A stretch of 64,000 nt of DNA from Kangiella spongicola (GCF_003194565.2 NZ_QICH01000001.1:558001-622000), one strand, 5' to 3'; numbered from the stretch's first letter, positions 18,522 to 30,211 are shown. Notes: generated by a model not told the origin, from the sequence alone. A program made the numbers and translations.

Positions 18522-20053
18522 TAATCCTCCCGAGTAACCCGCAGAACTTCTTCTACCGTGGTAATTCCTTGAAGAATACGATGACGTCCGTCAGCACGAA
18601 TGTTGGGCGTGGTTTGACGTGCGTGGCGCTCCATTTCTTGTTCACTGCTATTATTGTGAATCATGGTGCGCATTTGTTCGTCGATTAAGACCAATTCGTA
18701 AATACCTTGTCGACCGCGGAAGCCTTGTTGATTACAAGCGTCACAACCGACAGGGTGATAAATCGTTGGCGGCTTTTGTGGGTCGAAGCCCATCAACTCA
18801 CACTCTTTAGCATTGGCTGTCGCAGGCTGCTTACATTCGTCACACAACTTTCTCACTAATCGTTGCGCTAATACTCCGAGTAAGCTCGAAGAAAGCAGGA
18901 ATGGCTCAACGCCCATATCTTGCATACGAGTTACCGCGCCGATGGCGGTATTAGTGTGCAACGTAGACAGTACTAAGTGTCCCGTCAAACTCGCCTGAAC
19001 CGCAATCTGAGCAGTCTCTAAATCTCGAATCTCACCAATCATGACCACATCAGGGTCCTGACGTAGAATTGCTCTCAAACCACGAGCAAAAGTCATGTCT
19101 ACTTTAGGGTTGACCTGTGTCTGGCCAATACCATCAAGCAGATATTCGATAGGGTCTTCTACCGTAAGAATATTGCGCGAGGTGTTATTCAATAAGGATA
19201 AGCCCGCGTACAGCGTGGTTGTTTTACCAGAACCAGTTGGGCCTGTTACTAATATGATGCCATGCGGTTTATGCAGTAAGTCACTCATCAGTTCCATAGT
19301 GTCAGGCTGCATACCGAGGTGAGAAAAATCGAGTCGACCAGCTTCTTTGTCTAATAAACGCAGTACTACTCGCTCACCATGACTCGATGGCATGGTAGAA
19401 ACACGCACATCGACCGCGCGATTTGCGATTCGAAGTGCAATTCGACCATCCTGCGGAATTCTTTTTTCTGCGATATCAAGCTTACCCATAACTTTGATAC
19501 GGGAAACTAATAAAGGGGCGAGCTTACGACTTGGTTGTAACACTTCGCGTAATACACCATCAACGCGGAAACGTACCGATAGCGTTTTTTCAAAGGTTTC
19601 GACGTGAATATCCGATGCGTTTTCTTTTATCGCTTCGGTTAATAAAGCATTAATAAGCTTAATAATTGGAGCGTCGTCTTCGGCTTCTAATAAATCTTCC
19701 GTTTCTGGCAACTCTTCCGCCAATCGGAACAAATCCATCTCATCGCCCAAGTCTTCCATGGTTTGACGCGCATCGGTAGCCCCAGATTGATAGTAAGCAC
19801 TGAGTTCTTTTTCAAACGCTTCTTCATCTAACCACTCAAGATTAAAGGTTAGTGGATAATGCCTTCTGACTTCGAGCAACGCTTGTGGCGAAGCACCTTC
19901 GCGCATAAAACATTTAACGCCGTTGTCAGTTTCGAGCAAAAAGACACCATGTCGCTTAGCAAAACTAAACGGCATGGTCCGGAAGCGCCCAATGTCACCT
20001 GTATTTTCGGATTCCGGACTTAATGCTTCTGCTGTATCTAACTGCTCAGACAT
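18521..20053 (-). CDS. gspE: Type II secretion ATPase E
   Basis: 510 residues. N1E/N2E domains, then the ATPase core: Walker [11 protein letters not shown] (Lys277), Asp box near [19 protein letters not shown], Walker [12 protein letters not shown] and the His box [13 protein letters not shown] zinc-binding tetracysteine module, CDEC followed by CDAC, lies between them and the C terminus, as in typical GspE. Cytoplasmic hexameric ATPase that drives pseudopilus assembly. Start overlaps the gspD stop. Confidence 0.96.
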   Translation of the reverse strand: MSEQLDTAEALSPESENTGDIGRFRTMPFSFAKRHGVFLLETDNGVKCFMREGASPQALLEVRRHYPLTFNLEWLDEEAFEKELSAYYQSGATDARQTMEDLGDEMDLFRLAEELPETEDLLEAEDDAPIIKLINALLTEAIKENASDIHVETFEKTLSVRFRVDGVLREVLQPSRKLAPLLVSRIKVMGKLDIAEKRIPQDGRIALRIANRAVDVRVSTMPSSHGERVVLRLLDKEAGRLDFSHLGMQPDTMELMSDLLHKPHGIILVTGPTGSGKTTTLYAGLSLLNNTSRNILTVEDPIEYLLDGIGQTQVNPKVDMTFARGLRAILRQDPDVVMIGEIRDLETAQIAVQASLTGHLVLSTLHTNTAIGAVTRMQDMGVEPFLLSSSLLGVLAQRLVRKLCDECKQPATANAKECELMGFDPQKPPTIYHPVGCDACNQQGFRGRQGIYELVLIDEQMRTMIHNNSSEQEMERHARQTTPNIRADGRHRILQGITTVEEVLRVTRED

Positions 20054-22212
20054 TAGTCTTCATTTGCCTCTTCTTCTGACTGCGGCTCCTGCCCCTGATC
20101 AAGCAACATTTCCTTATCCATGTATGCTTCAAAACTTGGCGGTAATACTAACGCTTCATCATATGTTGGCATCACTGGCGAGTCGACCGTTGGCATTAAG
20201 CTAATACCTTTATTCGCTTGCTCAAGCTGCTGCGCTCGCATATAGCTGTATTTTGCATTACTGATTTCACGTAAATCTTTGTCGTCACGCAAAACCCTTG
20301 GGTGGATAAACACCATCAAGTTGTTTTTCGTTTTTTGTGTACGCTCAGACTTGAAAGCGTGGCCTAAAATAGGGATATCGCCTAACAAAGGTACTTTTTG
20401 CGAACTTTGCTGAATATCATCTTTAATCAAGCCGCCGAGAACAACCAAGCCGCCATCTGGAACCAGGACTGACGTTTTCACTTCACGCTTATTGGTTACA
20501 ACGTCAACGGCGGTGGTACCGGCTAGCGACGATACTTCTTGCTCGATGTTCAAGCGAACATAGTTACCTTCATTGATTTGCGGAGTAATTTTTAGCATTA
20601 CACCGACGTCTTTACGATCAACGTTCTGGAACGGGTTGTTATTATTATCGCCGAGCGTTGAGCCTGTAATAATCGGAATCTCCTGACCCGCTTTGAAAAT
20701 AGCTTCTACGTTATCCAGCGTAGTCACACTCGGACGCGCTAAAGTATTCGAGTCGGTCACACCTTCTAGCGCTTTAATGAACGCCGCCCAGCTTAAGCCC
20801 GATTGGCTCATTCGTGCGATACCCAAGCCTGCGCCTTGTAGCCCACCAAGTACTTCAGCGAGCTTAACCCCATTGTCACCACCAGTATTAATCGTTTCCG
20901 TTCCGGTTATTCGGCCATCTTCGTCTCGCGTAAAAACCTCTTCCTCTTGTCCACGGTTTGCAAGCGCACCACCAGCAATCTGACCAATACTGGTTCCTGT
21001 GTTATTGAAGTTAATAATTCCCGCTGGCTGCGTGCCTGAGCCCGCTGGAGAGAATAACCACTGGATACCAAGCTCTTTCGCTGTGTTATCCGAAATTTCA
21101 ACAATAATCGCTTCCACATGAACTTGCTTACGGCGAATGTCTAGACTGCGGATCACTGAATCAAACTCACGCATAATATCGGGTGGAGCAGTCAGAACTA
21201 AAGCGTTAGTCTCTTCGTGGAACTGAACTGAATAGAGCGAACGTTGCGAAGCGCCACCGCCAGCACCGGCTGCACGACCTGAGTTAGCCGCTTCTTCTTT
21301 CTGCTTAATTTCACCAATACCCGACAGAACATCAGCAACCTGCTCAGCATTGGCATATTTTAAAAATATGGTTTTGGTGTTACCGGTAGAATCTAACTGA
21401 CGATCAAGGCTATGAATTAATGCTCTTAGTCGAACGCGCTGACGATTACCAGCACTCAATAAAATACTGTTAGTACGCTCGTCAGCAACATACTTTGGTG
21501 CTTTAACTTGATTAACACGCTCTTGTTGGCCACCACGATTTAAGCTTTCTAAAATACGCACGATTTCGCTGGCTGAGGCGTGCTTTAGTGGAATAACTTC
21601 AATTTCTTCGTCATTCGCCTTATCGGTGCGCTCAATAATTTTAGTAATGCGCTGCACGTTTGATGCTGAGTCATGCAAGATCAGAGTGTTGGTACCTTGT
21701 ACCGCAAATAAATGGCCTGACTGCGGTGATACCAACGGGCGCAACACGTTCATGATTTGCTGTGCATCAACATTTTGTACTGGAATCACTTGGGTAATCG
21801 CCTGGTCACCATAGTCGCTTGGGTTAGAGACATTCACAGGCGAGGCTTCATAACGTGCTTTTTGATCTTGTACGATTTTAATAACGCCATTATTTTCAAT
21901 AGCTTGGAAACCATGAATCTGAATTGACGAGACGAATATGTTGTAGATTTCTTCTTTGCTAAAGTCATTATTCGAGATAATGGTGACCTTCAAGCCTTTG
22001 ACCCGAGGGTCAACGATCATGGTTTTACCAGTGATCCGTGCAACCGTTTCAACGACTTCTCGAATATCGGCATCACGAACATTTAATCGTTCAGCCTTGG
22101 CCATTACTGACGATAGTAATAGCACCAAGGAAAACAGCCCCATGACCGCGCCTTGTTTCCATTTAAGTCGACTCTGTTGATAACTATCCTGACTATTTAA
22201 TTTGTGTTGCAT
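20053..22212 (-). CDS. gspD: Type II secretion outer-membrane secretin D
   Basis: 719 residues. Signal peptide (about 20-41), N0 domain ([20 protein letters not shown]), N1-N3 repeats and the C-terminal secretin domain with [20 protein letters not shown] and [15 protein letters not shown] Gly/Ala-rich loop ([15 protein letters not shown]) interrupts N3, as commonly seen. Forms the outer-membrane channel. Its first 20 bases overlap the end of gspC. Confidence 0.96.
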   Translation of the reverse strand: MQHKLNSQDSYQQSRLKWKQGAVMGLFSLVLLLSSVMAKAERLNVRDADIREVVETVARITGKTMIVDPRVKGLKVTIISNNDFSKEEIYNIFVSSIQIHGFQAIENNGVIKIVQDQKARYEASPVNVSNPSDYGDQAITQVIPVQNVDAQQIMNVLRPLVSPQSGHLFAVQGTNTLILHDSASNVQRITKIIERTDKANDEEIEVIPLKHASASEIVRILESLNRGGQQERVNQVKAPKYVADERTNSILLSAGNRQRVRLRALIHSLDRQLDSTGNTKTIFLKYANAEQVADVLSGIGEIKQKEEAANSGRAAGAGGGASQRSLYSVQFHEETNALVLTAPPDIMREFDSVIRSLDIRRKQVHVEAIIVEISDNTAKELGIQWLFSPAGSGTQPAGIINFNNTGTSIGQIAGGALANRGQEEEVFTRDEDGRITGTETINTGGDNGVKLAEVLGGLQGAGLGIARMSQSGLSWAAFIKALEGVTDSNTLARPSVTTLDNVEAIFKAGQEIPIITGSTLGDNNNNPFQNVDRKDVGVMLKITPQINEGNYVRLNIEQEVSSLAGTTAVDVVTNKREVKTSVLVPDGGLVVLGGLIKDDIQQSSQKVPLLGDIPILGHAFKSERTQKTKNNLMVFIHPRVLRDDKDLREISNAKYSYMRAQQLEQANKGISLMPTVDSPVMPTYDEALVLPPSFEAYMDKEMLLDQGQEPQSEEEANED

Positions 22213-23194
22213 TGCCTTCTCTCTTGTCTAAGTTCGGCTCTATATTTGGTCTTGAGCGAGGAGGTGAATCTGCTCTTGAGCGCCCATTATTGTTTCCTGA
22301 AACCCCTAATAATAATGTTACGGGCTGGCCATTTCGCTGAATCGTTACTTCTACCGACTCAGCATTATTTAGTTCGTTTAATATTCCCATCATTCCCTGA
22401 CCGTTAAGGTCTTGCCCATTAACCGAAGTAATCACATCATTTCGGCGCAGGCCTAAGCGGGTAAACATTCGAGGGTCTTTACCTGGAGATACTTTAAAGC
22501 CAGTAACCTGCCCGCTACCATCTACTACCGGCTGGACATTGGCTATTTCTTGCAAAGCCTGAGGGTTGCTATAAACCTTTTCCTTCATTTCAGCCAGCTC
22601 TTGGCTAAGGCGCGCATCGCGACGCTTGTCGATGGTGCGCTCTGGTCCAGCTTTTACTCTCGGTTCGCTCTTTTTAGCCGAAGACATCATTTCTTGGTTT
22701 AGGTTTTCGACTAAAGTTAGCGTTTCATACTTGCCACCGTTTTTAAGGATGACCTGCAAAGTATCTACCTGATGCAAAGTGACTTGGCCCCTTACTTTTA
22801 GCTTGTCGCCAATAAAGTAAACCCCTTCTTGGCTGCCGTTAGCCTCAATAATGGCGCTACTTAATTTTTCGTCAGACGAAACGTAAGTGCCTAATAACTT
22901 TAGATTTAACTGAGTTTCTTCCGCCTCAACTTGCTCTTCTACAGGCGCGTTGGCTTGTCCGAACAAATGCATACTAGCAAGACGTTCGACATTAACCTTT
23001 TTCGTTTGGGTAGGGATTGGTGCTGACTTTATTGGCGCGCGCTCTGGCGGCGGCTGAAAATATTCAACCCACAGCCAAACCAGCTTAGCCAAGATATAAA
23101 GACTTATAATAGCCAATACCAAGGCTACAATTCGTGCTATTAACCTACCCCGTTGTTGCACGAATTGGGTAACATTGTTCATCATTGAATTCAT
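22193..23194 (-). CDS. gspC: Type II secretion system protein C
   Basis: 333 residues. One N-terminal membrane helix (about 21-43), a homology-region domain (VERLASMHLFGQANA and LNLKLLGTYVSSDEK, about 70-170) that binds secretin N0, and a C-terminal PDZ domain (about 225-300; LGLRRNDVITSVNGQDLNG). It links inner platform and secretin. First gene of the gsp operon, transcribed divergently from hslR. The region between them (23195-23345) must hold both promoters; I do not see a convincing -35/-10 pair for gspC. Confidence 0.93.
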   Translation of the reverse strand: MNSMMNNVTQFVQQRGRLIARIVALVLAIISLYILAKLVWLWVEYFQPPPERAPIKSAPIPTQTKKVNVERLASMHLFGQANAPVEEQVEAEETQLNLKLLGTYVSSDEKLSSAIIEANGSQEGVYFIGDKLKVRGQVTLHQVDTLQVILKNGGKYETLTLVENLNQEMMSSAKKSEPRVKAGPERTIDKRRDARLSQELAEMKEKVYSNPQALQEIANVQPVVDGSGQVTGFKVSPGKDPRMFTRLGLRRNDVITSVNGQDLNGQGMMGILNELNNAESVEVTIQRNGQPVTLLLGVSGNNNGRSRADSPPRSRPNIEPNLDKREGNATQIK

Positions 23195-23345
23195 TTATAT
23201 TATTTGTGTGGGTGCCCACACAATCCTGAGTAAAGTCCTCAAATATTCTTTAGCCATCTTTCTCTGAGATAGCTTATAATGGCATATTCCCACTGAAAAC
23301 GCGGAAAAGCAAGACAAGATACTGTAAAGATAAGTAAGGTTCAAG

Positions 23346-23726
23346 ATGACAACTGACAATTCTGTGAGGTTGGACAAGTGGTTATGGGCAGCCCGATTCT
23401 TCAAGACTCGATCTATCGCCAAAGACGCTATCGATGGCGGTAAAGTCCATTGTGATGGAGTAAAAGGTAAAGCCAGTCGCGCAGTTACTGTGGGTATGAG
23501 CTTAAAAATACGCCAAGGCTCTCACGAAAAAACCGTCATCGTCCAAAGCTTATCCGACAAAAGAGGACCTGCTAAAATAGCTCAGGAACTTTATCAAGAA
23601 ACGGCTGAAAGCATTAAAAATCGTGAAACCTTGGCTTTACAAAGGCAGTCCATGCCTAAGACTGAGGGTAAACCCGATAAGCGCCAGCGTCGCCAGATTC
23701 ACCGCTTTAAGCGCGAAAATAGCTAA
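23346..23726 (+). CDS. hslR: Heat-shock protein 15 (ribosome-associated S4-domain RNA-binding protein)
   Basis: 126 residues. S4 RNA-binding domain at residues 8-60 (VRLDKWLWAARFFKTRSIA and GGKVHCDGVKGKAS), followed by a basic C-terminal tail (DKRQRRQIHRFKREN). Hsp15 binds stalled 50S subunits that carry a peptidyl-tRNA after heat shock. AAGG precedes the ATG. It sits upstream of hslO, as in E. coli and Vibrio. Confidence 0.93.
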   Translation: MTTDNSVRLDKWLWAARFFKTRSIAKDAIDGGKVHCDGVKGKASRAVTVGMSLKIRQGSHEKTVIVQSLSDKRGPAKIAQELYQETAESIKNRETLALQRQSMPKTEGKPDKRQRRQIHRFKRENS

Positions 23727-23774
23727 GCCATCAGCCTATACAGAGAATTCAACAGACACACAGCGGATTTTTAT

Positions 23775-24659
23775 ATGTCAGACTCGATTCAAAGATTCAC
23801 ATTTTCACAGCTGCCAATACGCGGCGAGATAGTAACTCTTGAAAACAGTTACCAAACTATTGTCGAGCAACACCAATACCCAGAGGCACAGCGCCAATTG
23901 TTGGGTCAAGCTTTGGCAGCCAATGCCTTATTAGCTGAAATGATCAAGATCGAAGGTAAAGTTGCACTACAACTACAAAGCCAGTCAGCCGTTAAGCTGC
24001 TGCTGACAGAGTGTACTCACAAGGGCGACCTGCGCGGCTTGGCAAAAATTAATGCAGAACAAGCAACGGAGCAATTGGATTTTCAGCAATGGACACAAAA
24101 CGGTCAGATGGCGATTACCATTGAACCAGAGCAAGGTAAACGCTATCAAGGCGTGGTGCCCCTAGAAAGCCCAGAGCTTGCTGAGTGTTTGCAGGATTAT
24201 TTTGAGCGCTCTGAGCAACTGCCCACCCATATTCAGCTGTTTGTCAGCGACAGCAAAGTATTTGGCTTATTTTTACAGGTATTACCGGGCAACTTACAAC
24301 AAGATGTTAGCGCCGAAGAAAAGTCAAAAGCCTTTGATCATGTTAAGGCCTTAGCCGAAACCTTAAGCGCAGAAGAAGCTTTGGGATTAAACCACCAGGA
24401 CTTGCTCTACAGATTGTTCCACCAAGATGAAGTGGTGCTATATCCTGAAAAATCGCTTCAATTTCAATGCGTTTGTTCTCGTGAGCGGAATGAAAAAGCG
24501 CTTGGAACTATCGAGCCGAAAGAGCTTATTGAAATGGTGCAAGACAGTGGCGGTCAGCTTGAGCTCGCTTGTGACTTCTGTAATAAGAAAGAAATCTTCA
24601 CCGAGCAAGATATTATGACTTTTTTAAGCAATAGCGCCTCAAGCGACAGTATTAACTAA
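23775..24659 (+). CDS. hslO: Redox-regulated chaperone Hsp33
   Basis: 294 residues. N-terminal Hsp33 core and, at the C terminus, the four zinc-binding cysteines as CVC and CDFC. Under oxidative stress these form disulfides, release zinc and activate the holdase. Family stretches RGLAKINAEQ and HQEDLLYRLFH-like HQDLLYRLFHQDEVVLY are visible. Second gene of the hslR-hslO operon. It converges with envZ with only two bases between the stop codons. Confidence 0.95.
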   Translation: MSDSIQRFTFSQLPIRGEIVTLENSYQTIVEQHQYPEAQRQLLGQALAANALLAEMIKIEGKVALQLQSQSAVKLLLTECTHKGDLRGLAKINAEQATEQLDFQQWTQNGQMAITIEPEQGKRYQGVVPLESPELAECLQDYFERSEQLPTHIQLFVSDSKVFGLFLQVLPGNLQQDVSAEEKSKAFDHVKALAETLSAEEALGLNHQDLLYRLFHQDEVVLYPEKSLQFQCVCSRERNEKALGTIEPKELIEMVQDSGGQLELACDFCNKKEIFTEQDIMTFLSNSASSDSIN

Positions 24660-24661
24660 GC

Positions 24662-25975
24662 TTATACCTTGCTTCTAATTGGAAATTCTAGGCGGGCTTC
24701 AAGTCCGCCTTCTTTACGATTATGAAGCGATACTTTGCCGCGGTGTAACTCAGCAATTCTCTGAACAATAGCTAGTCCCAAGCCAGATCCACCACCACTA
24801 CGCGCACTATTACCGCGCGAGAATGGCTGGAACAAACGCTCCATTTCTTTTTCGTCGATGCCAGGGCCTTGATCAAACACTGAAACTCTTACGCTATTCC
24901 CGACTACCGAAGTTTTTACTTCTAATGGGGCTCCAGCGTATTTTAGACCATTCATAATAAGGTTCGTCACCAAGCGCTTCATTGCCATCGGCTTAAAAGG
25001 TAATGGTGGCAACTGATCAAACTCATAACTGATATCTTGGGTTTGTATTCGAGCTGACTTGATACAGTCTTCGACTAGGGCGTTTAGATCGCCCACTTGA
25101 TCGCGCTCATCACGACCATCACGGACAAAAGAGATAAACTGATCGATAATCTGATCCATATCCTCTGTATCTCGTACGATGCCTTCTCTTACTTCTGCTT
25201 CGTCTTCGCCCATAAACTCAGTAGCTAAACGAATACGAGTCAAAGGGGTGCGCAAATCATGAGACACACCGGCCAGTAACAATGTCCGATCTTCTTCGAG
25301 CTGCTGTACGTTTCGCGCCATCTGGTTAAAAGCCCGAGTCACAGTAACCATTTCCTCTAAGCCTTCTTCTTTTAGTTGGCCGGGGTTATCACCGCGCCCG
25401 ATTTCTCTGGCCGCAAACTCTAGACGCCTCAAAGGACGACTGATTTGTTTAGTGAAGATCCAGCCACCTAATAAACTGAGCAGCAGGATTGCCGTAAAAT
25501 ATACAATTGGCGGGTGAATATAGAAGCCTTCGAAGGGCTCCATCGCAATACGGAACCAGACGTTGTTATGTTTCGGTGACTTAATCCAATAATAGATTTT
25601 ATCCGACTCTTCAACGCGCATCTCTGTGCTCTCTTCTGGCACACCTAAGCTATCCGCCAGCTGCGAAGTCAGTACCGTGTAGAGCCTGGCCTCGCGTAAT
25701 TGTTTGGGATCGCCCATACGCGTCGAAACCATTTGGATACGCTGATCGTCCATGATTTCAAGGCGCACCTCATTGCTCATTTTCCCCTCAATCTCTAGAT
25801 CCTGCATGCTCATGGCCGTCTTAACGTCTGACGCCAACAACTGAACCAGCTGTTTCATCGAAGGCTGAGCAACGTACCAGGATATCGACAAATAAGAGAC
25901 CCATTGGTTAATCAGCAATAGTACGCCGACCAATAAGGCAATTCGTCCAAAGGCACTGTTGGGTAAAATTCGCAT
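24662..25975 (-). CDS. envZ: Osmosensor-type sensor histidine kinase EnvZ
   Basis: 437 residues. Membrane segments around residues 8-30 and 155-180 flank a periplasmic domain of about 120 residues. HAMP (about 180-232), H box [19 protein letters not shown] with phospho-acceptor His239, and an ATPase domain with N box [29 protein letters not shown] and [12 protein letters not shown]. His239 is close to the position in E. coli EnvZ. 25 bp downstream of ompR; the tex gene beyond ompR also matches E. coli order. Confidence 0.92.
   Translation of the reverse strand: MRILPNSAFGRIALLVGVLLLINQWVSYLSISWYVAQPSMKQLVQLLASDVKTAMSMQDLEIEGKMSNEVRLEIMDDQRIQMVSTRMGDPKQLREARLYTVLTSQLADSLGVPEESTEMRVEESDKIYYWIKSPKHNNVWFRIAMEPFEGFYIHPPIVYFTAILLLSLLGGWIFTKQISRPLRRLEFAAREIGRGDNPGQLKEEGLEEMVTVTRAFNQMARNVQQLEEDRTLLLAGVSHDLRTPLTRIRLATEFMGEDEAEVREGIVRDTEDMDQIIDQFISFVRDGRDERDQVGDLNALVEDCIKSARIQTQDISYEFDQLPPLPFKPMAMKRLVTNLIMNGLKYAGAPLEVKTSVVGNSVRVSVFDQGPGIDEKEMERLFQPFSRGNSARSGGGSGLGLAIVQRIAELHRGKVSLHNRKEGGLEARLEFPIRSKV
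24691..24715 (+). terminator. Possible hslO terminator inside the envZ 3' end
   Basis: GGCGG and CCGCC arms with a short loop and a TTCTTT tail on the plus strand, 32 bases past the hslO stop and within the envZ coding region. It is plausible because there is no intergenic space for a terminator; the stem is short. Confidence 0.35.
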
Positions 25976-26000
25976 AGGCTTAAAGGGCGGTTAGCAAAGC

Positions 26001-26723
26001 TTAAGCTTCGCCTCCATCAGGAACGAAAACATAACCCACGCCCCAAACGGTTTGAATATAACGCGGGTGCGCCGGGTCTTCTTCAATCAATCGACGCAAG
26101 CGCGATACCTGCACATCAATACTACGCTCTAGCGCCGAATAGTCACGACCACGAGCAAGGTTCATCAGTTTATCGCGTGACAAAGGTTGGCGTTGATGCT
26201 CGACTAAAGACTTTAGAACCGCAAACTCACCACTGGTCAAAGATATCGACTTACCATCATCCGTCATCTCACGCGTCGCAAGGTTAAGCGTAAAGCGACC
26301 AAAGCTTACGATTGATTCAGAGTTACTCGGCGCGCCTGGGATATGCTTTGCCTGACGTCTTAAAACAGCACGAATACGGGCTAGTAATTCACGTGGGTTA
26401 AAAGGTTTGGCTAAATAATCATCAGCCCCGACTTCAAGACCAACAATTCGATCGACTTCGTCGCCTTTGGCCGTCAACATGATGATCGGGATCGGGTTAT
26501 TATTCGAGCGTAAACGACGACAAATCGACAAACCGTCTTCGCCCGGCAACATCAGGTCTAAAACCATAAGATGATAATTTTCGCGCTCTAAGAAGCGATC
26601 CATTTGTTCGGCACTTTCGACCGTACGAACGATAAAATCCTGCTCCTTCAAATAGCGCTCAAGCAAGCTGCGTAAACGCACATCATCATCAACCACTAAT
26701 ATTTTCGGTGTTTCCTCAGTCAT
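26001..26723 (-). CDS. ompR: Response regulator OmpR
   Basis: 240 residues from the ATG at 26723; upstream in-frame ATG (26735) and TTG (26744) are less likely because this start reproduces the usual OmpR length. Receiver domain with acidic pocket VVDDD and phospho-acceptor Asp56 in LMVLDLMLPGEDG. Winged-helix DNA-binding domain (about 135-235; RSIDVQVSRLRRLIEEDP, IQTVWGVGYVFVP). Partner of EnvZ. Its promoter must lie in the 173 bases before tex. Confidence 0.94.
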   Translation of the reverse strand: MTEETPKILVVDDDVRLRSLLERYLKEQDFIVRTVESAEQMDRFLERENYHLMVLDLMLPGEDGLSICRRLRSNNNPIPIIMLTAKGDEVDRIVGLEVGADDYLAKPFNPRELLARIRAVLRRQAKHIPGAPSNSESIVSFGRFTLNLATREMTDDGKSISLTSGEFAVLKSLVEHQRQPLSRDKLMNLARGRDYSALERSIDVQVSRLRRLIEEDPAHPRYIQTVWGVGYVFVPDGGEA

Positions 26724-26896
26724 GGTCTTCCCCATCCTTACCAATCACATATCAAATAAGTCACGTTTTTTTATCAATAAGCACTAAATATGACAATTTG
26801 CTGATAATAACCACGGAATGTCGAATTTAGACTTTTTTCATATTTCCACAAGCACTATACTATGACGCCATATTTTTCCCAATACACGAAAATAAG

Positions 26897-29221
26897 ATGT
26901 TACAAATTAACCAGCAAATTGCTCAAGAGCTTAATGTCCGCCCTCAACAAGTTGAAGCGGCCGTCAAGCTTCTCGATGAAGGCTCAACCGTACCGTTTAT
27001 TGCGCGTTACCGTAAAGAAGTTACTGGTGCATTAGACGATACCCAACTTCGTGATTTAGAGCAGCGACTGGGCTATTTGCGCGAGTTAGAAGATCGCCGT
27101 AGCGCCATCTTAAAAAGTATTGAGGAGCAGGAAAAGCTCACGCCAGAGTTGGAAAAGGCCATCAAAAGCGCCGACACCAAAAGCGAACTGGAAGACTTAT
27201 ACCTTCCTTATAAGCCTAAGCGACGTACCAAAGCTCAAATCGCTCGAGAAGCAGGTTTAGAACCTTTGGCACACGCCTTATGGCAAGATCCTACGCTTGA
27301 TCCTGAGCAAGAAGCAGAAAAATACTTGAACGAATTTGACGATAAAGACAAAAACATCGCCACCACTAAAGATGCGCTAGATGGCGCGCGTCAGATTTTG
27401 ATGGAAGAGTTTGCGGAAAATGCCGATTTACTCAAGCAATTGCGTGAATACTTATGGGAAAACGCTTATATCCAAGCCAAAGTGGTTGAAGGTAAAGAGC
27501 AAGAAGGCCTTAAATACTCAGACTATTTCGACCACAACGAAGCTTTCAACGCGATTCCTTCGCACCGAATTTTAGCGCTGCTGCGTGGCCGTAACGAAGG
27601 CATCTTGTCGCTACAGATGGTGTCGAACAAGAAGCTGATTGAAGACGAAGACGGCGCTGATCCTTGCGTAGGTACCATTGCGCAACATTTCAATATCCAA
27701 GATCAGGGTCGCCCAGCGGACAAGTGGTTACAGCAAGTGGTTCTGTGGACTTGGAAAATTAAACTTCATCTTTACATGGAAACCGAGTTATTAACTAAGG
27801 TTCGTGAGCAAGGTGAAGCCGAAGCCATTCGGATTTTTGCTAAAAACCTCAACGACCTATTAATGGCGGCGCCAGCTGGTGCTAAAACCACCATGGGCCT
27901 CGATCCTGGTTTACGTACGGGCGTTAAATCAGTGATCGTCGATGATACGGGTAAACTACTTGCGCACAGCACCATATTCCCACATGCGCCACAAAAGCAA
28001 TGGGATCAGTCACTGCGTAAGCTTGAAACCATGTGTGAAATGCACAAAGTGGAACTTATTAGTATCGGTAACGGAACTGCTTCGCGTGAGACTGACAAGT
28101 TAGTGGCTGAGCTGATGAAAAAAGCGCCACAGCTTAAACTACAGAAAATTATGGTCAGCGAAGCTGGTGCATCGGTTTATTCCGCTTCTGAGTTAGCGGC
28201 TAAAGAATTCCCCGATCTGGACGTTAGCTATCGTGGCGCCGTTTCCATCGCTCGTCGTTTACAAGATCCGCTCGCAGAGCTAGTTAAAATCGAGCCTAAA
28301 TCCATTGGTGTAGGCCAATACCAACACGACGTCAGCCAAAGCCAATTAGCCAAAAGCCTAGATGGCGTGGTCGAGGACTGTGTAAACGCCGTTGGCGTTG
28401 ACTTGAATATGGCGTCTGTTCCTTTGTTAACTCGAGTTTCTGGTTTAAGCAAAACCTTAGCGCAGAATATTTATAACTGGCGAAATGAAAACGGCCGCTT
28501 CAGCTCGCGTCAGCAATTATTAGAAGTTGACCGCATGGGTCCTAAGACTTTTGAGCAAGCGGCAGGTTTCTTGCGTATCACCGATGGTGATAACGCTCTA
28601 GACAGCTCTGGCGTGCACCCTGAAACTTACCCAATCGTTGAAAAGATTATCAAAGATCTGCAATTACAAGATGTCCACCAGTTAATTGGTAACGACAAGC
28701 ACTTGAAACAGATCAAGCCAGAAAACTACACCGATGAGCAATTTGGCGAGCATACTATTAACGATATTATTAAAGAGCTCGATAAGCCAGGACGCGACCC
28801 TCGCCCAGAGTTTCGTATGGTGCAATATAAAGACGGTGTAGAGACACTTAAGGATCTAAAGGTCAATATGGAGCTTGAGGGTGTCGTCACTAACGTTACC
28901 GCTTTTGGTGCTTTCGTTGATGTTGGCGTACACCAAGACGGTCTTGTGCATCTATCGGTGATGGCAAACAAGTTCATCAAAGACCCAAGTGAAGTGGTGA
29001 AGGCTGGTGACATTGTTCGCGTCTGGGTTAATGATGTTGATTTACAAAGAAAACGCATCAGCTTGTCTATGATTGGTCCAAACACAGAGAGCCAAGCTAA
29101 GTCGAGCGCTCCAACGCAACACAAAAAATCAGGACAGCACAAACCGGCCAAGAAAAAACCGCAGAAACAACCTCAAGGCGCTTTTGCAGACGCACTTTCT
29201 GCGGCATTAAAGAAGAATTAG
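26897..29221 (+). CDS. tex: Tex family RNA-binding transcriptional accessory protein
   Basis: 774 residues. Full Tex architecture: N-terminal helical domain ([20 protein letters not shown]), YqgF/RNase H-like domain ([19 protein letters not shown], near 330-450), helix-hairpin-helix region ([19 protein letters not shown]), and a C-terminal S1 RNA-binding domain (about 650-725; [20 protein letters not shown]). A Lys/Gln-rich tail follows. Acts in transcription and RNA metabolism; exact role not fixed. Located next to ompR as in E. coli, without greB between them. Confidence 0.95.
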   Translation: MLQINQQIAQELNVRPQQVEAAVKLLDEGSTVPFIARYRKEVTGALDDTQLRDLEQRLGYLRELEDRRSAILKSIEEQEKLTPELEKAIKSADTKSELEDLYLPYKPKRRTKAQIAREAGLEPLAHALWQDPTLDPEQEAEKYLNEFDDKDKNIATTKDALDGARQILMEEFAENADLLKQLREYLWENAYIQAKVVEGKEQEGLKYSDYFDHNEAFNAIPSHRILALLRGRNEGILSLQMVSNKKLIEDEDGADPCVGTIAQHFNIQDQGRPADKWLQQVVLWTWKIKLHLYMETELLTKVREQGEAEAIRIFAKNLNDLLMAAPAGAKTTMGLDPGLRTGVKSVIVDDTGKLLAHSTIFPHAPQKQWDQSLRKLETMCEMHKVELISIGNGTASRETDKLVAELMKKAPQLKLQKIMVSEAGASVYSASELAAKEFPDLDVSYRGAVSIARRLQDPLAELVKIEPKSIGVGQYQHDVSQSQLAKSLDGVVEDCVNAVGVDLNMASVPLLTRVSGLSKTLAQNIYNWRNENGRFSSRQQLLEVDRMGPKTFEQAAGFLRITDGDNALDSSGVHPETYPIVEKIIKDLQLQDVHQLIGNDKHLKQIKPENYTDEQFGEHTINDIIKELDKPGRDPRPEFRMVQYKDGVETLKDLKVNMELEGVVTNVTAFGAFVDVGVHQDGLVHLSVMANKFIKDPSEVVKAGDIVRVWVNDVDLQRKRISLSMIGPNTESQAKSSAPTQHKKSGQHKPAKKKPQKQPQGAFADALSAALKKN

Positions 29222-29374
29222 TCACTCGAATGTTAGAGCAGGATTGCGCTGATAGCCCCTGCTCAAGCCTTCGGCAAGCCCCTGCAGGGCGCTAACACTT
29301 GCACTTTTTATCAAGTCCATGTAGTGTGCGCTAAATTGCTTGCTCAAACTGAGCCTGTGAAAGAGTCTAAACTA

Positions 29375-29887
29375 ATGAATTTAAATAATCGTGGCTGGAA
29401 CTTTTTTGGCGCATTTATCTGCTACCAGCTTATCATTACGGCCCTGTACTTTCAGTACGTTGACGGCCTAGAACCTTGTCCTTTATGTATTTTCCAAAGA
29501 GTGATGGTGGTTGCCCTTGGCGCAATTTTACTGCTAAACGCAATCCACAACCCCAGCATTCACTCCTGGGCCAATAGGATCTACCAAATTCTAGCACTAC
29601 TCCCTGCTATCGGTGGCATTATCGTGGCCGGTCGCCATGTGTACTTACAGCACCTGCCTGAGGATGAAGTGCCCGCTTGTGGTGCGCCGCTAGAAACCTT
29701 GATGGATGTATTGCCATTTACCCAAGTTATCCAAACGGTACTGTCTGGAGACGGTGAATGCGCAAAGGTTAGTTGGAACTTCTTAGGACTTTCCATGCCT
29801 GAATGGATGCTTGTTATTTTTATCATTGCAACTTTGGTCATTGGATTTAGACTTGTTAGGTCTTTCCAAAAACCAAAACCATTTTAA
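29375..29887 (+). CDS. dsbB: Disulfide bond formation protein DsbB
   Basis: 170 residues from the ATG at 29375; the frame extends upstream to a GTG at 29324, but DsbB homologues start close to this Met. Four membrane helices. First redox pair CPLC at residues 35-38 (LEPCPLCIFQRV) and a second pair in the periplasmic loop (PACGAP and GDGECAKV). DsbB reoxidises DsbA and passes electrons to quinone. Followed 24 bp later by a small monooxygenase-like gene. Confidence 0.93.
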   Translation: MNLNNRGWNFFGAFICYQLIITALYFQYVDGLEPCPLCIFQRVMVVALGAILLLNAIHNPSIHSWANRIYQILALLPAIGGIIVAGRHVYLQHLPEDEVPACGAPLETLMDVLPFTQVIQTVLSGDGECAKVSWNFLGLSMPEWMLVIFIIATLVIGFRLVRSFQKPKPF

Positions 29888-29911
29888 CTTTCTACTTTAT
29901 TAGGTGTCCCA

Positions 29912-30211
29912 ATGGTTCGTATTATTATTGAGCGTAACATTCTCGATGGTAAGCTCGATGACTATCATGCACTCATTCGCCAAGCTAAGAACAAAGCGAG
30001 TAACTTACCTGGCTTTTTATCGGGTGAAATCTTTCATGTGAAAGATCAACCTCGCCAAGTAATCGTTATGTCTTGCTGGGATTCTTTTGAAACGTGGGAG
30101 GTTTGGGCTGAATCTGAAGAGCGACAAGATTTGCTCGATGCCATGCGCCCGCTACTAGACTCTGATGAAAAAGTGATGGTGTTAGAAGCAACTAGCCTCA
30201 AGAAAGATTAG
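29912..30211 (+). CDS. Antibiotic biosynthesis monooxygenase (ABM) domain protein
   Basis: 99 residues, single ABM-type ferredoxin-like domain: VRIIIERNILDGKLDDYHAL, LPGFLSGEIFHVKDQPRQV, MSCWDSFETWEVWAESEERQ. Members include small haem- or quinone-modifying enzymes and many proteins of unknown role. No pathway context; possibly cotranscribed with dsbB. A strong terminator follows. Confidence 0.75.
   Translation: MVRIIIERNILDGKLDDYHALIRQAKNKASNLPGFLSGEIFHVKDQPRQVIVMSCWDSFETWEVWAESEERQDLLDAMRPLLDSDEKVMVLEATSLKKD

Noticed and set aside
11536-23194. Missing gspO prepilin peptidase
   Set aside because: Not unusual: the prepilin peptidase (pilD) is often encoded with type IV pilus genes elsewhere.
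29230-29300. GC-rich segment after tex as a terminator
   Set aside because: Only short interrupted arms (AGCAGG/CCTGCT) and no T-run; not good enough to call.
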